From NCBI GenBank assembly GCA_020073185.1, contig JAIQFT010000033.1:1-41128 (forward strand): a stretch of 41,128 bases of DNA, read 5' to 3'. The notes beneath the pieces were generated by a model. That model searched no databases and had not been told where the DNA came from. It saw only the letters and a list, made by a program, of their open reading frames with translations. This DNA is from Terriglobia bacterium (GTDB lineage: Bacteria > Acidobacteriota > Terriglobia > Terriglobales > Acidobacteriaceae). The translations under genes were made by a program, and so were the position numbers. Position 1 is the first letter of the stretch, and every line of letters begins with the position of its first letter. Shown in pieces: positions 15,329 through 23,198 of the stretch.

Positions 15329-15380
15329 TGCCGCCCGCCGGCAACGATTTAGTCGGAGATACGCGCAATACTCACGGTGC

Positions 15381-15824
15381 CTAGTGCCAACGTGCCCCCG
15401 GCTCCTTCAGGTAATGCCGGAAAACGTACGCCCACGGGATAATCGCGAGGAAGATCACGGGGGCCAACGCGATCGCTTTGAAATCCTCTGTGAATTGCGC
15501 CGTGCGCACGCCCGCCATCCATTGCGGTAGCCCGTAATCGATGAGCCAGATTGTCTTCCACACGAGCTCGAAGAGAAGGATCGGAAGCATCTGCAGCGGG
15601 TAGCGAAGCCCGAAACATGCAAGCACCCACAGTGCGCCGAGCATGCTCGGGATTACCCCGCGCGCCGTCGGCTCATGGCCTATCAACTGCGGCAGAAACA
15701 CGATGGCGCCGCCGATGACCAGCAGCAGGTACATCGCGCGCAGTAGGTAGAGCCGAGCGAGAGAGACTTCGCTCTCGAAGGGGGCCGCAACGGCCGGTGA
15801 AACGGTGGCAGCAGTGGAAGTCAT
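15381..15824 (-). CDS. Four-helix membrane protein of unknown function
   Basis: A 147-residue integral membrane protein with about four transmembrane segments (MYLLLVIGGAIVFLPQLIG, LGALWVLACFGLRYPLQMLPI, a third near VWKTIWLIDYGL, and ALAPVIFLAIIPWAYVF). The start ATG overlaps the stop of the XRE regulator gene by four bases, so it is the third gene of a DUF2975-XRE-membrane operon. No family is recognised. Its tight coupling suggests it shares the unknown role of the DUF2975 partner. Confidence 0.7.
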   Translation of the reverse strand: MTSTAATVSPAVAAPFESEVSLARLYLLRAMYLLLVIGGAIVFLPQLIGHEPTARGVIPSMLGALWVLACFGLRYPLQMLPILLFELVWKTIWLIDYGLPQWMAGVRTAQFTEDFKAIALAPVIFLAIIPWAYVFRHYLKEPGARWH

Positions 15825-16084
15825 TTCAAATCTCCAATCTCATCACGCGACACGGACGGGCGCCTCTCCGGCGCGCCCGAATCGGGTCGAAATTCGAGGA
15901 GGTCGCCCGGTTGGCAGGCGAGCACGTCGCAGATTGCCTCGAGCGTCGAGAAGCGGATCGCCCGCGCCTTGCCAGTCTTCAGGATCGACAGGTTGGCGAG
16001 CGTGATGTCGATGCGCTCGGCGAGCTCGGTCAGCGTCATGCGCCGCTCGTGCAGCAGGTCGTCGAGCTTGACCAGAATGGCCAT
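15821..16084 (-). CDS. XRE-family transcriptional regulator (YozG-like)
   Basis: An 87-residue Cro/C1-type helix-turn-helix protein: MAILVKLDDLLHERRMTLTE, then LAERIDITLANLSILKTGKA (the HTH) and FSTLEAICDVLACQPGDLLEF. This short form is the usual companion of DUF2975 membrane proteins. It begins inside the stop of the DUF2975 gene (TGATG). The perfect dyad at the operon promoter (16625-16657) is its probable binding site, so autoregulation is likely. The frame extends upstream, but that would run antisense-free through DUF2975 coding sequence and is not used. Confidence 0.88.
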   Translation of the reverse strand: MAILVKLDDLLHERRMTLTELAERIDITLANLSILKTGKARAIRFSTLEAICDVLACQPGDLLEFRPDSGAPERRPSVSRDEIGDLK

Positions 16085-16623
16085 CAGACGGTGCCCTCGA
16101 GATCCTCGCGCATGCGCGTCCCTTCGAGGAACACCTGCGCGAGCACGAACAGCAGGAGGATGGCTAGCCAACCGGTGAGTTGGAAATTGCCGTTGATCCG
16201 CAGCGGCACTTCTTTGGTCGAGACCGCGGACGCAATCGCGACGACGCCGATGTGGAGCAGCTCGAGGCCGAGCAGCGCCCAGGCGATGGTCCGCAGCCGC
16301 CCAGCGTTGTCCTTGGTGAACGGCTCGCCCGTGCGCACCGATTCGACGATCCTGAGCAGCCGGCTTAACACGACATAGGCGAGGGGGATGCCCGCGATGC
16401 CGATCACCATGATTGAGCGCATCCCGGCGACGATGCCCTCGTGACCGGCGACCGCACCGGCGCCGAGCGCTCGCCAGGTCCATTCCTCAGCCTGGAAGCT
16501 GATCGCCAGCAGCGCGAAGATCAGGGTTCCGAAAATCCAGTTGAGGACGATCAGGATACGCAAGGTGACGCAGGTCGTGCGTAGCGCCATCGAATGTGTC
16601 ATCGTGGTTTTCGACGTAATCAT
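16084..16623 (-). CDS. DUF2975 domain membrane protein
   Basis: A 179-residue integral membrane protein with four hydrophobic segments (LRILIVLNWIFGTLIFALLA; MVIGIAGIPLAYVVLSRLL; TIAWALLGLELLHIGVVAIA; LAILLLFVLAQVFLEG) and the family's central motif GEPFTKDNAGRLRTIAWALL. DUF2975 proteins are almost always followed by a small XRE regulator, as here; their function is unknown. The ATG at 16623 abuts the operator directly and leaves no room for a ribosome site, so the real start may be the ATG at 16602 or 16590. Confidence 0.85.
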   Translation of the reverse strand: MITSKTTMTHSMALRTTCVTLRILIVLNWIFGTLIFALLAISFQAEEWTWRALGAGAVAGHEGIVAGMRSIMVIGIAGIPLAYVVLSRLLRIVESVRTGEPFTKDNAGRLRTIAWALLGLELLHIGVVAIASAVSTKEVPLRINGNFQLTGWLAILLLFVLAQVFLEGTRMREDLEGTV

Positions 16624-16624
16624 T

Positions 16625-16657
16625 ATCGATAAACAATAAACTATTTATCGTTTATCG
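16625..16657 (-). promoter_or_regulatory. Operator dyad for the DUF2975/XRE operon
   Basis: CGATAAAC (16627-16634) and GTTTATCG (16650-16657) are perfect inverted repeats, and inside them the related words AATAAACTA and TTTATCG recur. The patch is very AT-rich against its GC-rich surroundings and is immediately upstream of the operon. This is the expected target of the co-encoded XRE regulator; binding is inferred. Confidence 0.65.
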
Positions 16658-16720
16658 GCAAGTAGAATCGGCAACAGCGGTGTAGGCGCGCTGCACGCCT
16701 GCGCGAACAACTTGTTCACA

Positions 16721-16817
16721 TACTTAGGTACCCTACGTGCCTCTGTGAGCATTCGCGGCAGCAACCGGTGCTCAGCATGCAAGGTACTCAGGTACTGAAG
16801 TACTTAGGTGCTCGTAC
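16721..16817. repeat. Degenerate ggtact/acttaggt word repeats
   Basis: ACTTAGGT occurs near 16722 and again near 16802. Between them is a run of ggtact and gtactt words (about 16783-16813), partly self-complementary (GGTACT against AGTACT). It occupies the spacer before the Cof-type HAD gene and is another member of the word-repeat class, less regular than the others. Confidence 0.5.
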
Positions 16818-16855
16818 AAGACATCCGCCGCTGACCCCGGTAGAATTAGGACCCA

Positions 16856-17719
16856 GTGAAGCCGCCCATCCGACTGCTGGCCATCGATATCGACGGTACC
16901 CTGCTCGATCCTCAGTTCCAGATTTCCGAGGCAAACCTGAGGTCTCTTCGCCGCGCCCACGCTGCCGGCGTCGAAGTCGTGCTGGTCACCGGCCGCCGCC
17001 ACATGTTTGCCCTGCCCATCGCGCAGGCGCTGGGATTCGACCTCTGGCTGATCAGCTCCAATGGCGCGGTCACCAAGTCCACGCAGGGCGAGCACTTCTT
17101 CACCGACAAGCTGCCCGCCGCCAGTGCGCGCAAGCTGATCCGCCACATGAACGAGTTTCGCAGCAACGCCGTCCTCACCTTCGATCGCGAAGACCGGGGC
17201 TCGCTGGTGGTGGAACGCACCGCCGAACTACACGGCTCCATCAGCCGCTGGATGGAAAAGAACGAAGCCTATATCGAGCGCGTCGTACCGCTGGAGGACG
17301 CGCTGGTTGCCGATCCCATCCAGATCATGTACTGCGGTACCATCGCCCGCATGGTGGAGGCGCAGGCGCGCCTCGCCGCCGCTGGGATGTCCCAAGAAAT
17401 CACGGTCTTAAAAACGGAATATGTCGCCCGCGATCTCACCATCCTGGACGTCCTCAATCAGGGCTGCTCCAAAGGCCATGCCCTGGAGCGCTGGACGCGC
17501 CATCGCGGTATCGTTCGTAACCAGGTCATGGCCATCGGTGACAACTACAACGACGTGGAAATGCTTGAGTTCTCGGGAGTACCCGTTATTATGGGAAACG
17601 CCTGTCCAGAATTAAAGCGGTTCGGCTGGAGGGTGACCGCATCCAACGAGCAGAACGGTGTCGCCGTCGCGGTGGAGCAGGTGTTGGGTGTGGGCGCGGG
17701 AGCAATCGGTAAGCAATGA
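16856..17719 (+). CDS. Cof-type HAD-IIB phosphatase
   Basis: A 287-residue haloacid-dehalogenase-type hydrolase. Motif I is LLAIDIDGTLLDP (Asp11 nucleophile, Asp13). Motif II is VLVTGRR. The C-terminal motif IV is AIGDNYNDVEML, followed by GVPVIMGNA. The large alpha/beta cap between them marks subclass IIB (Cof/YidA), which dephosphorylates sugar phosphates, FMN or other small molecules. GTG at 16856 is preceded by AGGA at close spacing. It is followed ten bases later by the transglycosylase gene, so they may be co-transcribed. Confidence 0.9.
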   Translation: MKPPIRLLAIDIDGTLLDPQFQISEANLRSLRRAHAAGVEVVLVTGRRHMFALPIAQALGFDLWLISSNGAVTKSTQGEHFFTDKLPAASARKLIRHMNEFRSNAVLTFDREDRGSLVVERTAELHGSISRWMEKNEAYIERVVPLEDALVADPIQIMYCGTIARMVEAQARLAAAGMSQEITVLKTEYVARDLTILDVLNQGCSKGHALERWTRHRGIVRNQVMAIGDNYNDVEMLEFSGVPVIMGNACPELKRFGWRVTASNEQNGVAVAVEQVLGVGAGAIGKQ

Positions 17720-17729
17720 TCGTTAAGCA

Positions 17730-18536
17730 ATGAAAAGTCTGGCGCAAATTGTAGGTTGCGTGATCGTGCTGGTGTCCGCGGCCATGGCGGAATCGCTTTC
17801 ACCCGTGTCGCTGCCGGCGGCCACCGCGTCCACGCCCGGCATCGTATACGTGGCCACCCTGCGCAACGGCTTCAGCATGCGCTTCGATCACCGCCAGATC
17901 ATGCAGGAAACCTCGCGGCTGTTTACTGACGCAGGGGACGACAGTTTCATTGACGTTGCCACCGCGGACATTGTTTCTCTCTCGCAAGAGCAACTGCCAC
18001 TGCCGCCGCCACCCGCCGCGGCGCCCACGCCGCCCGCCGTCAGGGACCTGAAGTCGGTCGTCGCCGCCGCCAGCGACAAGCACCTGTTGGACGCCGACCT
18101 GATTGACAGCGTCATCCGCGCCGAGAGCGGCTTCAATCCCAAGGCCGTTTCTCCCAAGGGAGCGCGCGGCCTGATGCAGCTTATGCCGGACACCGCCGCC
18201 AAACTGGGCGTGAAAGACTCTTTTGATTCCCAGGCCAACGTGGACGGGGGCACGCGTTATCTGCGCGAGTTGCTGGCACGCTACGACAACGATCTCGCCA
18301 AGGCGCTAGCCGCCTATAACGCCGGGCCACAACGCGTCGAGCAGTACCATGGGGTCCCGCCCTATCACGAAACGCGCGCCTACGTGGCCAGCGTCATCCG
18401 CGATTTCAATCGCAAGAAGCTGGCGGCGCGCAAGGCCCAACCGAATGCTCATAAGACCAAAGCCAAGAAGACGACTCCCGCCCAGCCGGCTCAGACCGCC
18501 GTTAAGCCCGCCGTCGCGCCTGCTCCGGGCTCCTGA
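17730..18536 (+). CDS. Lytic transglycosylase (SLT domain)
   Basis: A 268-residue exported murein-cleaving enzyme. An N-terminal signal peptide (about 1-20) and a Pro/Ala-rich linker (about 90-103) precede the SLT/goose-lysozyme-like domain (about 115-225). The catalytic Glu132 is in VIRAESGFNPKAVSPKGARG, followed by LMQLMPDTAAKLGV and ALAAYNAGP, the diagnostic Slt motifs. The tail is basic, rich in Lys/Ala/Pro, and may bind the wall. It cuts glycan strands to form 1,6-anhydromuropeptides. Confidence 0.92.
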   Translation: MKSLAQIVGCVIVLVSAAMAESLSPVSLPAATASTPGIVYVATLRNGFSMRFDHRQIMQETSRLFTDAGDDSFIDVATADIVSLSQEQLPLPPPPAAAPTPPAVRDLKSVVAAASDKHLLDADLIDSVIRAESGFNPKAVSPKGARGLMQLMPDTAAKLGVKDSFDSQANVDGGTRYLRELLARYDNDLAKALAAYNAGPQRVEQYHGVPPYHETRAYVASVIRDFNRKKLAARKAQPNAHKTKAKKTTPAQPAQTAVKPAVAPAPGS

Positions 18537-18618
18537 CCTTGCTTCAAAACATAGGGCGCTGCATTGACCCTCCGTGACGGGGTCGTTTAAGTTGAGGTAT
18601 GTGCCCCCCGCCTTGCCG

Positions 18619-19953
18619 ATGAATACGAAGCGAGTCCTCACTAGCGCCGTCGTCATTGTCGTGCTTGCAGTACTGGTGTATTTCCAAATCCAGCACTGGC
18701 GAACTTTCGACTGGGCTCGCTTCCGCGCCGAGACGAGCGGCATCGGCAAGCTCCACATCTTTTTCGCCATCGCACTGATCTACTCCACCTACTACCTGCG
18801 GGCGGTGCGCTGGAGAGTTTTTCTCAAGCCGATCTGTAACGCGCCTGTTTCCCGGCTCATTGCGCCCACTTTCATCGGCTTTACCGGGCTGGCATTACTG
18901 GGCCGGCCGGGTGAGTTCGTCCGGCCTTACCTGATCTCCAAGAAGGAGAACGTGTCGCTGTCCTCGCAGATCGGCGTCTGGACGGTGGAGCGCATTTTCG
19001 ACGTCGGCGCCTTTGCCGTCCTGATGGCGATCAATGTTTTTGTGCCCAGCAGCATTCAGTCCAACCCGTATATTCCAAGATTCCGCGAAGCCGCATTGCT
19101 GCTGCTTTCGCTGGTGGCCGCGGTGTCGGGATTGTGCTACCTGATCCGCACCCAAGGGCCGCGCGTCGCCGCCTTCCTCCACCGCACCGTGAGCCCCTTT
19201 TCGCGGAAGCTGGCCGAGCATCTGGAGGAGAAAACGCGCGCCTTCGGCATCGGCCTGAACACCATCCAGGATCGCCTCTCGTTTCTCCAGCTCACCGCGC
19301 TGTCGTTGGCGATCTGGTTCATCATCGCGCTCGCCTACCGCGAGGTGGCGCACGCCTACCCGCCGGAACCCGGTTGGCGCCAGGCCAAGATTACCGGTCA
19401 AAAACCGGAGCCGCGTTCGGTGGACGCGGAGACCGCGAAGATGGCGGACAATCCCCTCTTCGCCGGCCAGCCGCTGGACGACACGACGCTCGCGGATCTA
19501 CGCAGCGCGCTTGAACCCAAGGGCTTTCGCATCGAACGCCACGACCGTCCCCACGACCACGGCCTGTGGCTGTACAAGGGCAATCACTTGGTCAAGCGCA
19601 TTGGCGACCGGCCTCATCTGGCCGACCTCGATGTCGGTCACACCTTGCTGCTGATGGGCTTCAGCATGGTCGGCTCGGTCGTGCAGTTACCCGCCGTGGG
19701 CGGCGGCAGTCAGCTTGCCGTGATCAGCGCCCTGCAGGTCATTTACGGCATCCCGCCCGAACTCGCCGTCAGTTGCGGCATCCTGCTCTGGCTGGTGACC
19801 TTCATGGCCGTCATTCCCGTCGGACTTGTCTTGGCCCATCGCGAGCACCTTTCGCTGCGCAAGATTTCCCATGAAGCGCACGATCAGAAAGCGCTCGAAC
19901 ATCGGGCTCCAGGCTTCGGGCTTCAGGCTCCCGGCGAGACCCGCAAACTCTAG
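18619..19953 (+). CDS. LPG-synthase-type (UPF0104) multi-pass membrane protein with a central insertion
   Basis: A 444-residue inner-membrane protein of the lysylphosphatidylglycerol synthase TM family, flippase-like proteins that lack the aminoacyl-transferase domain. Family signature: GRPGEFVRPYLISKKENVS, then QIGVWTVERIFDVGAF and near the end AVGGGSQLAVISALQVIYGI. A soluble, charged segment of about 90 residues (about 245-335, rich in Pro, Asp and His) interrupts the membrane domain. The ATG at 18619 is used; in-frame GTG codons at 18574 and 18601 are alternatives, none with a good ribosome site. The last residues (GFGLQAPGE) are encoded by the outer arm of the repeat at 19904-20159. Confidence 0.8.
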   Translation: MNTKRVLTSAVVIVVLAVLVYFQIQHWRTFDWARFRAETSGIGKLHIFFAIALIYSTYYLRAVRWRVFLKPICNAPVSRLIAPTFIGFTGLALLGRPGEFVRPYLISKKENVSLSSQIGVWTVERIFDVGAFAVLMAINVFVPSSIQSNPYIPRFREAALLLLSLVAAVSGLCYLIRTQGPRVAAFLHRTVSPFSRKLAEHLEEKTRAFGIGLNTIQDRLSFLQLTALSLAIWFIIALAYREVAHAYPPEPGWRQAKITGQKPEPRSVDAETAKMADNPLFAGQPLDDTTLADLRSALEPKGFRIERHDRPHDHGLWLYKGNHLVKRIGDRPHLADLDVGHTLLLMGFSMVGSVVQLPAVGGGSQLAVISALQVIYGIPPELAVSCGILLWLVTFMAVIPVGLVLAHREHLSLRKISHEAHDQKALEHRAPGFGLQAPGETRKL

Positions 19954-20159
19954 GTGCGGTCCATTTCTGTTTCACCACCGAGACACAGAGAACACCGAAC
20001 ACACCGAACACATCTCTTGAACTCTTTTCTCGGTGAGTCTCGGTGAACTCGGTGACTCGGTGGTGGCACTCATTTTCAGCGCATCCCACCTGAAGCCTGC
20101 AGCCTCAAGCCTAGGCTTTGCTCTCCGGCCTGAAGCCTGCAGCCCGAAGCCTGAAGCCT
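19904..20159. repeat. Nested inverted repeats built from two different words
   Basis: Outer arms: 19904-19932 (caggcttcgggcttcagg) and 20128-20159 (cctgaagcctgcagcccg), each a run of the word GCCTGAAG or its complement. Inner arms: 19973-20010 (caccaccgagacacagag...) and 20028-20066 (...ctcggtgactcggtggtg), runs of CACCGAGA. The outer left arm is still inside the upstream coding sequence; the rest fills the spacer before nrdR. Confidence 0.7.
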
Positions 20160-20203
20160 ACTTGTGTACAATCTATTGTTACCCGAAACATGGAAGCCCC
20201 AAG

Positions 20204-20707
20204 ATGAAGTGTCCGTTCTGCGGTTTTGAAAACGACCGGGTGGTCGACTCGCGGGAGAGCAAGGAGGGCGAATCCATCCGCCGCCGCCGCGAGTGCCTGA
20301 AGTGCGAGAAGCGCTTCACCACCTACGAGCGCATCGACGAAATTCCCTACATGGTGGTCAAGAAGGACGGCCGGCGCGAAAAATTCGATCGCCAGAAAGT
20401 TCTCAACGGGCTGCTGCGCGCTTGCGAAAAGCGGCCCATTCCCATCGGCAAGCTGGAACAGATCGTCAACGAAGCCGAAGACTTCGTTATCAACTCCCCG
20501 GAACGCGAGCGCAAGACCAGCGAGATCGGCGAACTGATCATGAATCGCCTGCGCCGCCACGACAAAGTCGCCTACGTGCGCTTCGCCTCGGTTTACCTGG
20601 ATTTCAAGGACGTGCAGGAGTTCATGCTGGAGTTGAAGGAGCTGCTGAAAGCAAAAGATATGGTGGAACCGGTGAAGGCGAAAACTACAGGAGCGAAAAC
20701 GCAGTAG
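20204..20707 (+). CDS. nrdR: Transcriptional repressor NrdR
   Basis: A 167-residue zinc-ribbon/ATP-cone regulator that represses ribonucleotide reductase genes according to the ATP/dATP balance. The zinc ribbon is CPFCGFEND plus CLKCEKRF (Cys3, Cys6, Cys31, Cys34), followed by the diagnostic DSRESKEGESIRRRRECLKC and FTTYER. The ATP cone spans about residues 49-139 (VVKKDGRREKFDRQKVLNGL ... VAYVRFASVYLDF). The tail is Lys-rich. The ATG at 20204 gives the invariant MKCPFCG start; GGAAG is about eight bases upstream, and an extended -10-like TGTACAAT lies at 20165-20172. Confidence 0.96.
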   Translation: MKCPFCGFENDRVVDSRESKEGESIRRRRECLKCEKRFTTYERIDEIPYMVVKKDGRREKFDRQKVLNGLLRACEKRPIPIGKLEQIVNEAEDFVINSPERERKTSEIGELIMNRLRRHDKVAYVRFASVYLDFKDVQEFMLELKELLKAKDMVEPVKAKTTGAKTQ

Positions 20708-20813
20708 AAAGACTCGTGCCGGCAGTCCCAATTTCTGGCGTAACTTACGCTAAGGGCTGTTCACAACAATAATTCCGGATCGGCTCGGGACCTGGCGCTG
20801 CTTAGCGCCGCAG

Positions 20814-20849
20814 GAAGCTGAGGGGGAAGGCGGATCACTTCAGCTTCCC
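20814..20849. repeat. Hairpin downstream of nrdR
   Basis: The 9-bp perfect arms ggaagctga (20814-20822) and tcagcttcc (20841-20849) enclose an 18-base loop. A second small hairpin (ggcgct-gctt-agcgcc) lies just before, at 20795-20810. There is no T-tract, so it is not a classical terminator. The rest of 20708-20985 holds nothing else I recognise. Confidence 0.5.
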
Positions 20850-20985
20850 AACCCGGGAACGAGCGCAAAATATTTCATGCAACTCCTCATCTATCTCCGT
20901 TAGTAAGCCGATAATTCACCTAGTTGACCAGAGCGGACGCGAGCCGAGCCGAAATCTTGGTTCTCCTTTGCGTCAGGAGGTGGCC

Positions 20986-21328
20986 ATGAGGAAACTTTGG
21001 CCCATTCTAATCGTCATGGCTTTTGTCGCGCTCAGCGCCATTGCTGCCGAGCAGCTGCAGTGCATGGAAGCGAACGACAAAAGGCGAGATCGTCCTTGAC
21101 CGCCAGGCCACGGTGGGAGATGTCACGCTGCGTCCCGGCGTGTATTTAGTCCACTCGGAAGTCGTCGATGGCAAACATTACGTTCACTTCGTCGAGGAAT
21201 CCAAAAAGTATGAGGTGCACGCTGCGGAGTGGTTCGAACAGGCTCCGCTGACCGGTATTGGGGAAGCAAAATGTGGTACGGAGCAACTGACGAAGAAGGC
21301 TTTCTGGGACCGCAATCTATTTCGTTGA
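20986..21328 (+). pseudogene. Small secreted protein gene with a frameshift
   Basis: The first frame starts at ATG 20986 behind a strong AGGAGG and encodes a perfect signal peptide (MRKLWPILIVMAFVALSAIA). It runs into a stop at 21097-21099. The plus-one frame from about 21080 to the TGA at 21326-21328 continues a sensible protein (KGEIVLDRQATVGDVTLRPG...VYLVHSEVVDGKHYVHFVEE). The change falls at the run GACAAAAGGC. Two missing bases, or a plus-one slip, would restore a protein of about 113 residues. It is a broken gene, a sequencing error or programmed frameshifting. The family is a small secreted beta-rich protein of unknown role. Confidence 0.65.
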
Positions 21329-21458
21329 AGAACCCACGGGAGTGCGTATCAAGAGAATAGAAATTAGGGGCGAAGACCAGGCCCATATTTTTTGAACGAG
21401 GAGCGTCGGTTTGTCTAGCCTCAAATCGGGAAATCCCCCGCCTTCAAAGCCTCATTTT

Positions 21459-21474
21459 TGTGTTGCATGTCACA
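21459..21474. promoter_or_regulatory. CRP/FNR-type half-palindrome pair
   Basis: TGTGT-TGCATG-TCACA matches the CRP consensus TGTGA-N6-TCACA at nine of ten positions. No gene starts close downstream, so the regulated target is unclear. Chance occurrence cannot be excluded. Confidence 0.35.
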
Positions 21475-21590
21475 GACATTTCTCCTCCGACCCGCTATGC
21501 TGAGAATGCGATTTGTCGGCGGAGAGGTGTTGTGTTTTCATAGGGCCTGTTTATGTTTGCGATAATAAACGCGCTTCGCCGGGACGCCAA

Positions 21591-21620
21591 CGGTTACCGT
21601 GCGACTTTCAAGGTATACCG
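21591..21620. promoter_or_regulatory. Paired palindromes ACGGTTACCGT / GGTATACC, copy 1
   Basis: CGGTTACCG is centred at 21595 and GGTATACC at 21615.5, 20.5 bases apart. Reverse-complemented, the roughly 41-base block around them matches the block at 39041-39080 at about three quarters of positions. A related GTTACC/GGTAAC hairpin lies 60 bases further on. The isocitrate dehydrogenase gene starts about 300 bases downstream. Confidence 0.5.
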
Positions 21621-21914
21621 TGGGTAAGTTGTTGATTCTCCGATATGGGATGGGGGGAGTGGGGTCTGCTGCCGTTACCAAACGGTAACAGCGGACACCG
21701 TCAACCAGAGGTGCTGGAAGATTCCAAAATCGGCTTAGCCGCATATCCTACGGTGGAAGCTCTGGCCTTTAGGGTGAGCGGGCTTCTGCCGGATACGGGC
21801 TTCAGCCCTGGTTTACAGCAACCATGGGCTTGCTCTAACGTAGGCTGGCATGGCATGCGCGCGCGGTAAGAAACCTCCGTGACGAGGCTGCTCTACGACG
21901 CGAAAGACTGATCA

Positions 21915-22973
21915 ATGGCCACGTCCATGACCCACACTGTCACCCTCATTCCCGGCGACGGCATCGGCCCCGAAATCACCGACGCCGTGGTGCGCATCCT
22001 CGAGGCCACCGGGGTGAGGTTCCAATGGGAGCGCCAGGCAGCCGGCGCCGATGCCTACGAGAAATACCAGGAATATCTGCCCCAGGCGCTGATCGACTCC
22101 TTCGAGCGCACTAAGGTCGCGCTCAAAGGCCCCATCACCACGCCCATCGGCGGTGGGTTCTCCAGCATCAACGTCGCCTTGCGCAAGCGCTTTGAGCTGT
22201 ACGCGAACTTCCGCCCCATCCGCAATCTTCCGCACATCCCCACGCGCTATCCCGACGTAGACCTGATCATCATCCGCGAGAACACCGAGGGCCTGTATTC
22301 CGGCATCGAGCACGAAGTCGTGCCCGGCGTGGTCGAGAGCCTGAAGATCATCACCGAGAAGGCGTGCACGCGTATCTCCCGCTTCGCCTTCGAGTACGCC
22401 CGCAAGAACCAGCGCAAGCGCATCCACTGCATCCACAAGGCCAACATCATGAAGCTCTCCGACGGCCTGTTCCTGCGCTGCGCGCGCAACATTTCTCACG
22501 AATATCCGGAGATCACCTACGGCGAGCACATCGTCGACAACACCTGCATGCAACTGGTCACCAATCCGTATCAGTACGACATCTTGTTGCTGGAAAACCT
22601 GTACGGCGACATCATCAGCGACCTCTGCGCCGCCTTCGTCGGCGGCCTGGGCGTCGTTCCCGGCGCCAATTTCGGCGAGGGCTGCGCCATTTTTGAAGCG
22701 GTGCATGGCTCCGCTCCCGACATTGCCGGCCGCGGCATCGCCAATCCCACCGCCCTGCTGCGCTCCGGGATTCTCATGCTTCGCCACCTCGGCGAATCCG
22801 AGGCGGCGTGGCGAATCCGCAATGCGATCGAGAAAGTCTATCGCGACAAGACCAAGCGCACCCGCGACGTGGGCGGCAGCGCCACCACTTCCCAGTTCGC
22901 CGATGCCATCATCGAGGCCATGGAAGCCCAGCCGAAATCGGCGGAGGCGGAACCGGTGATTCGCCAAGCGTGA
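21915..22973 (+). CDS. NAD-type isocitrate dehydrogenase (isocitrate/isopropylmalate dehydrogenase family)
   Basis: A 352-residue beta-decarboxylating dehydrogenase. Motifs in order: [15 protein letters not shown]; the substrate loop with FANFRP-like [24 protein letters not shown], characteristic of NAD-dependent isocitrate dehydrogenase rather than LeuB; the catalytic [14 protein letters not shown]; the metal site [17 protein letters not shown]; and [25 protein letters not shown]. It oxidises isocitrate to 2-oxoglutarate in the TCA cycle. A homoisocitrate or 3-isopropylmalate activity is less likely. Starts at 21915 or 21927 are both possible, neither with a clear ribosome site. Confidence 0.88.
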   Translation: MATSMTHTVTLIPGDGIGPEITDAVVRILEATGVRFQWERQAAGADAYEKYQEYLPQALIDSFERTKVALKGPITTPIGGGFSSINVALRKRFELYANFRPIRNLPHIPTRYPDVDLIIIRENTEGLYSGIEHEVVPGVVESLKIITEKACTRISRFAFEYARKNQRKRIHCIHKANIMKLSDGLFLRCARNISHEYPEITYGEHIVDNTCMQLVTNPYQYDILLLENLYGDIISDLCAAFVGGLGVVPGANFGEGCAIFEAVHGSAPDIAGRGIANPTALLRSGILMLRHLGESEAAWRIRNAIEKVYRDKTKRTRDVGGSATTSQFADAIIEAMEAQPKSAEAEPVIRQA

Positions 22974-23000
22974 CCATTCTCCTCTTGTGTCGTGTAACTA

Positions 23001-23046
23001 GCGGGTAGTCGGTAGTCCGGGCCGGACTACGGGCTACGGACTACCG
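23001..23046. repeat. Hairpin of gtagtcggtag words
   Basis: The left arm 23001-23018 (cgggtagtcggtagtccg) is followed almost at once by the right arm 23022-23046 (cggactacgggctacggact...), its complement with one extra word copy. The word is the same as in 6362-6450, 16.6 kb away. It lies between the dehydrogenase and hemH. Confidence 0.7.
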
Positions 23047-23198
23047 GGTGCGAATTGCCAACCACCATCCTGCAAAAAACATGCTCTTCCAAAACCCGCA
23101 CCCAGCGCGGCTTTCAGGACACCTGTTTTCCACTCACCGTTTGACGAGCAGCGGACGTTTTGAATATCATCGCTCTGCACTGTGGGGTGTTCTTCCGG

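Larger units (their letters stand above)
21329..21914. other. 586-base non-coding spacer with regulatory-looking motifs
   Basis: No convincing ORF on either strand. It holds a CRP-like site (21459-21474), a weak dyad CTCCGAC...GTCGG (about 21484-21524), the paired palindromes at 21591-21620, a GTTACC-AAAC-GGTAAC hairpin (21674-21689) and gggcttc-type words near 21780-21815. The density of palindromes suggests a regulatory region or a decayed element. Confidence 0.5.

Noticed and set aside
19973-20066. CRISPR array from the repeated caccgag words
   Set aside because: Units are about 8-10 bases, drift in sequence, are arranged as facing arms and have no spacers; no cas genes are near.
21645-21869. 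Plus-strand ORF of 74 codons in the spacer before the isocitrate dehydrogenase gene
   Set aside because: It contains the GTTACC/GGTAAC hairpin and repeat-like words, lacks a ribosome site and has no protein-like pattern.
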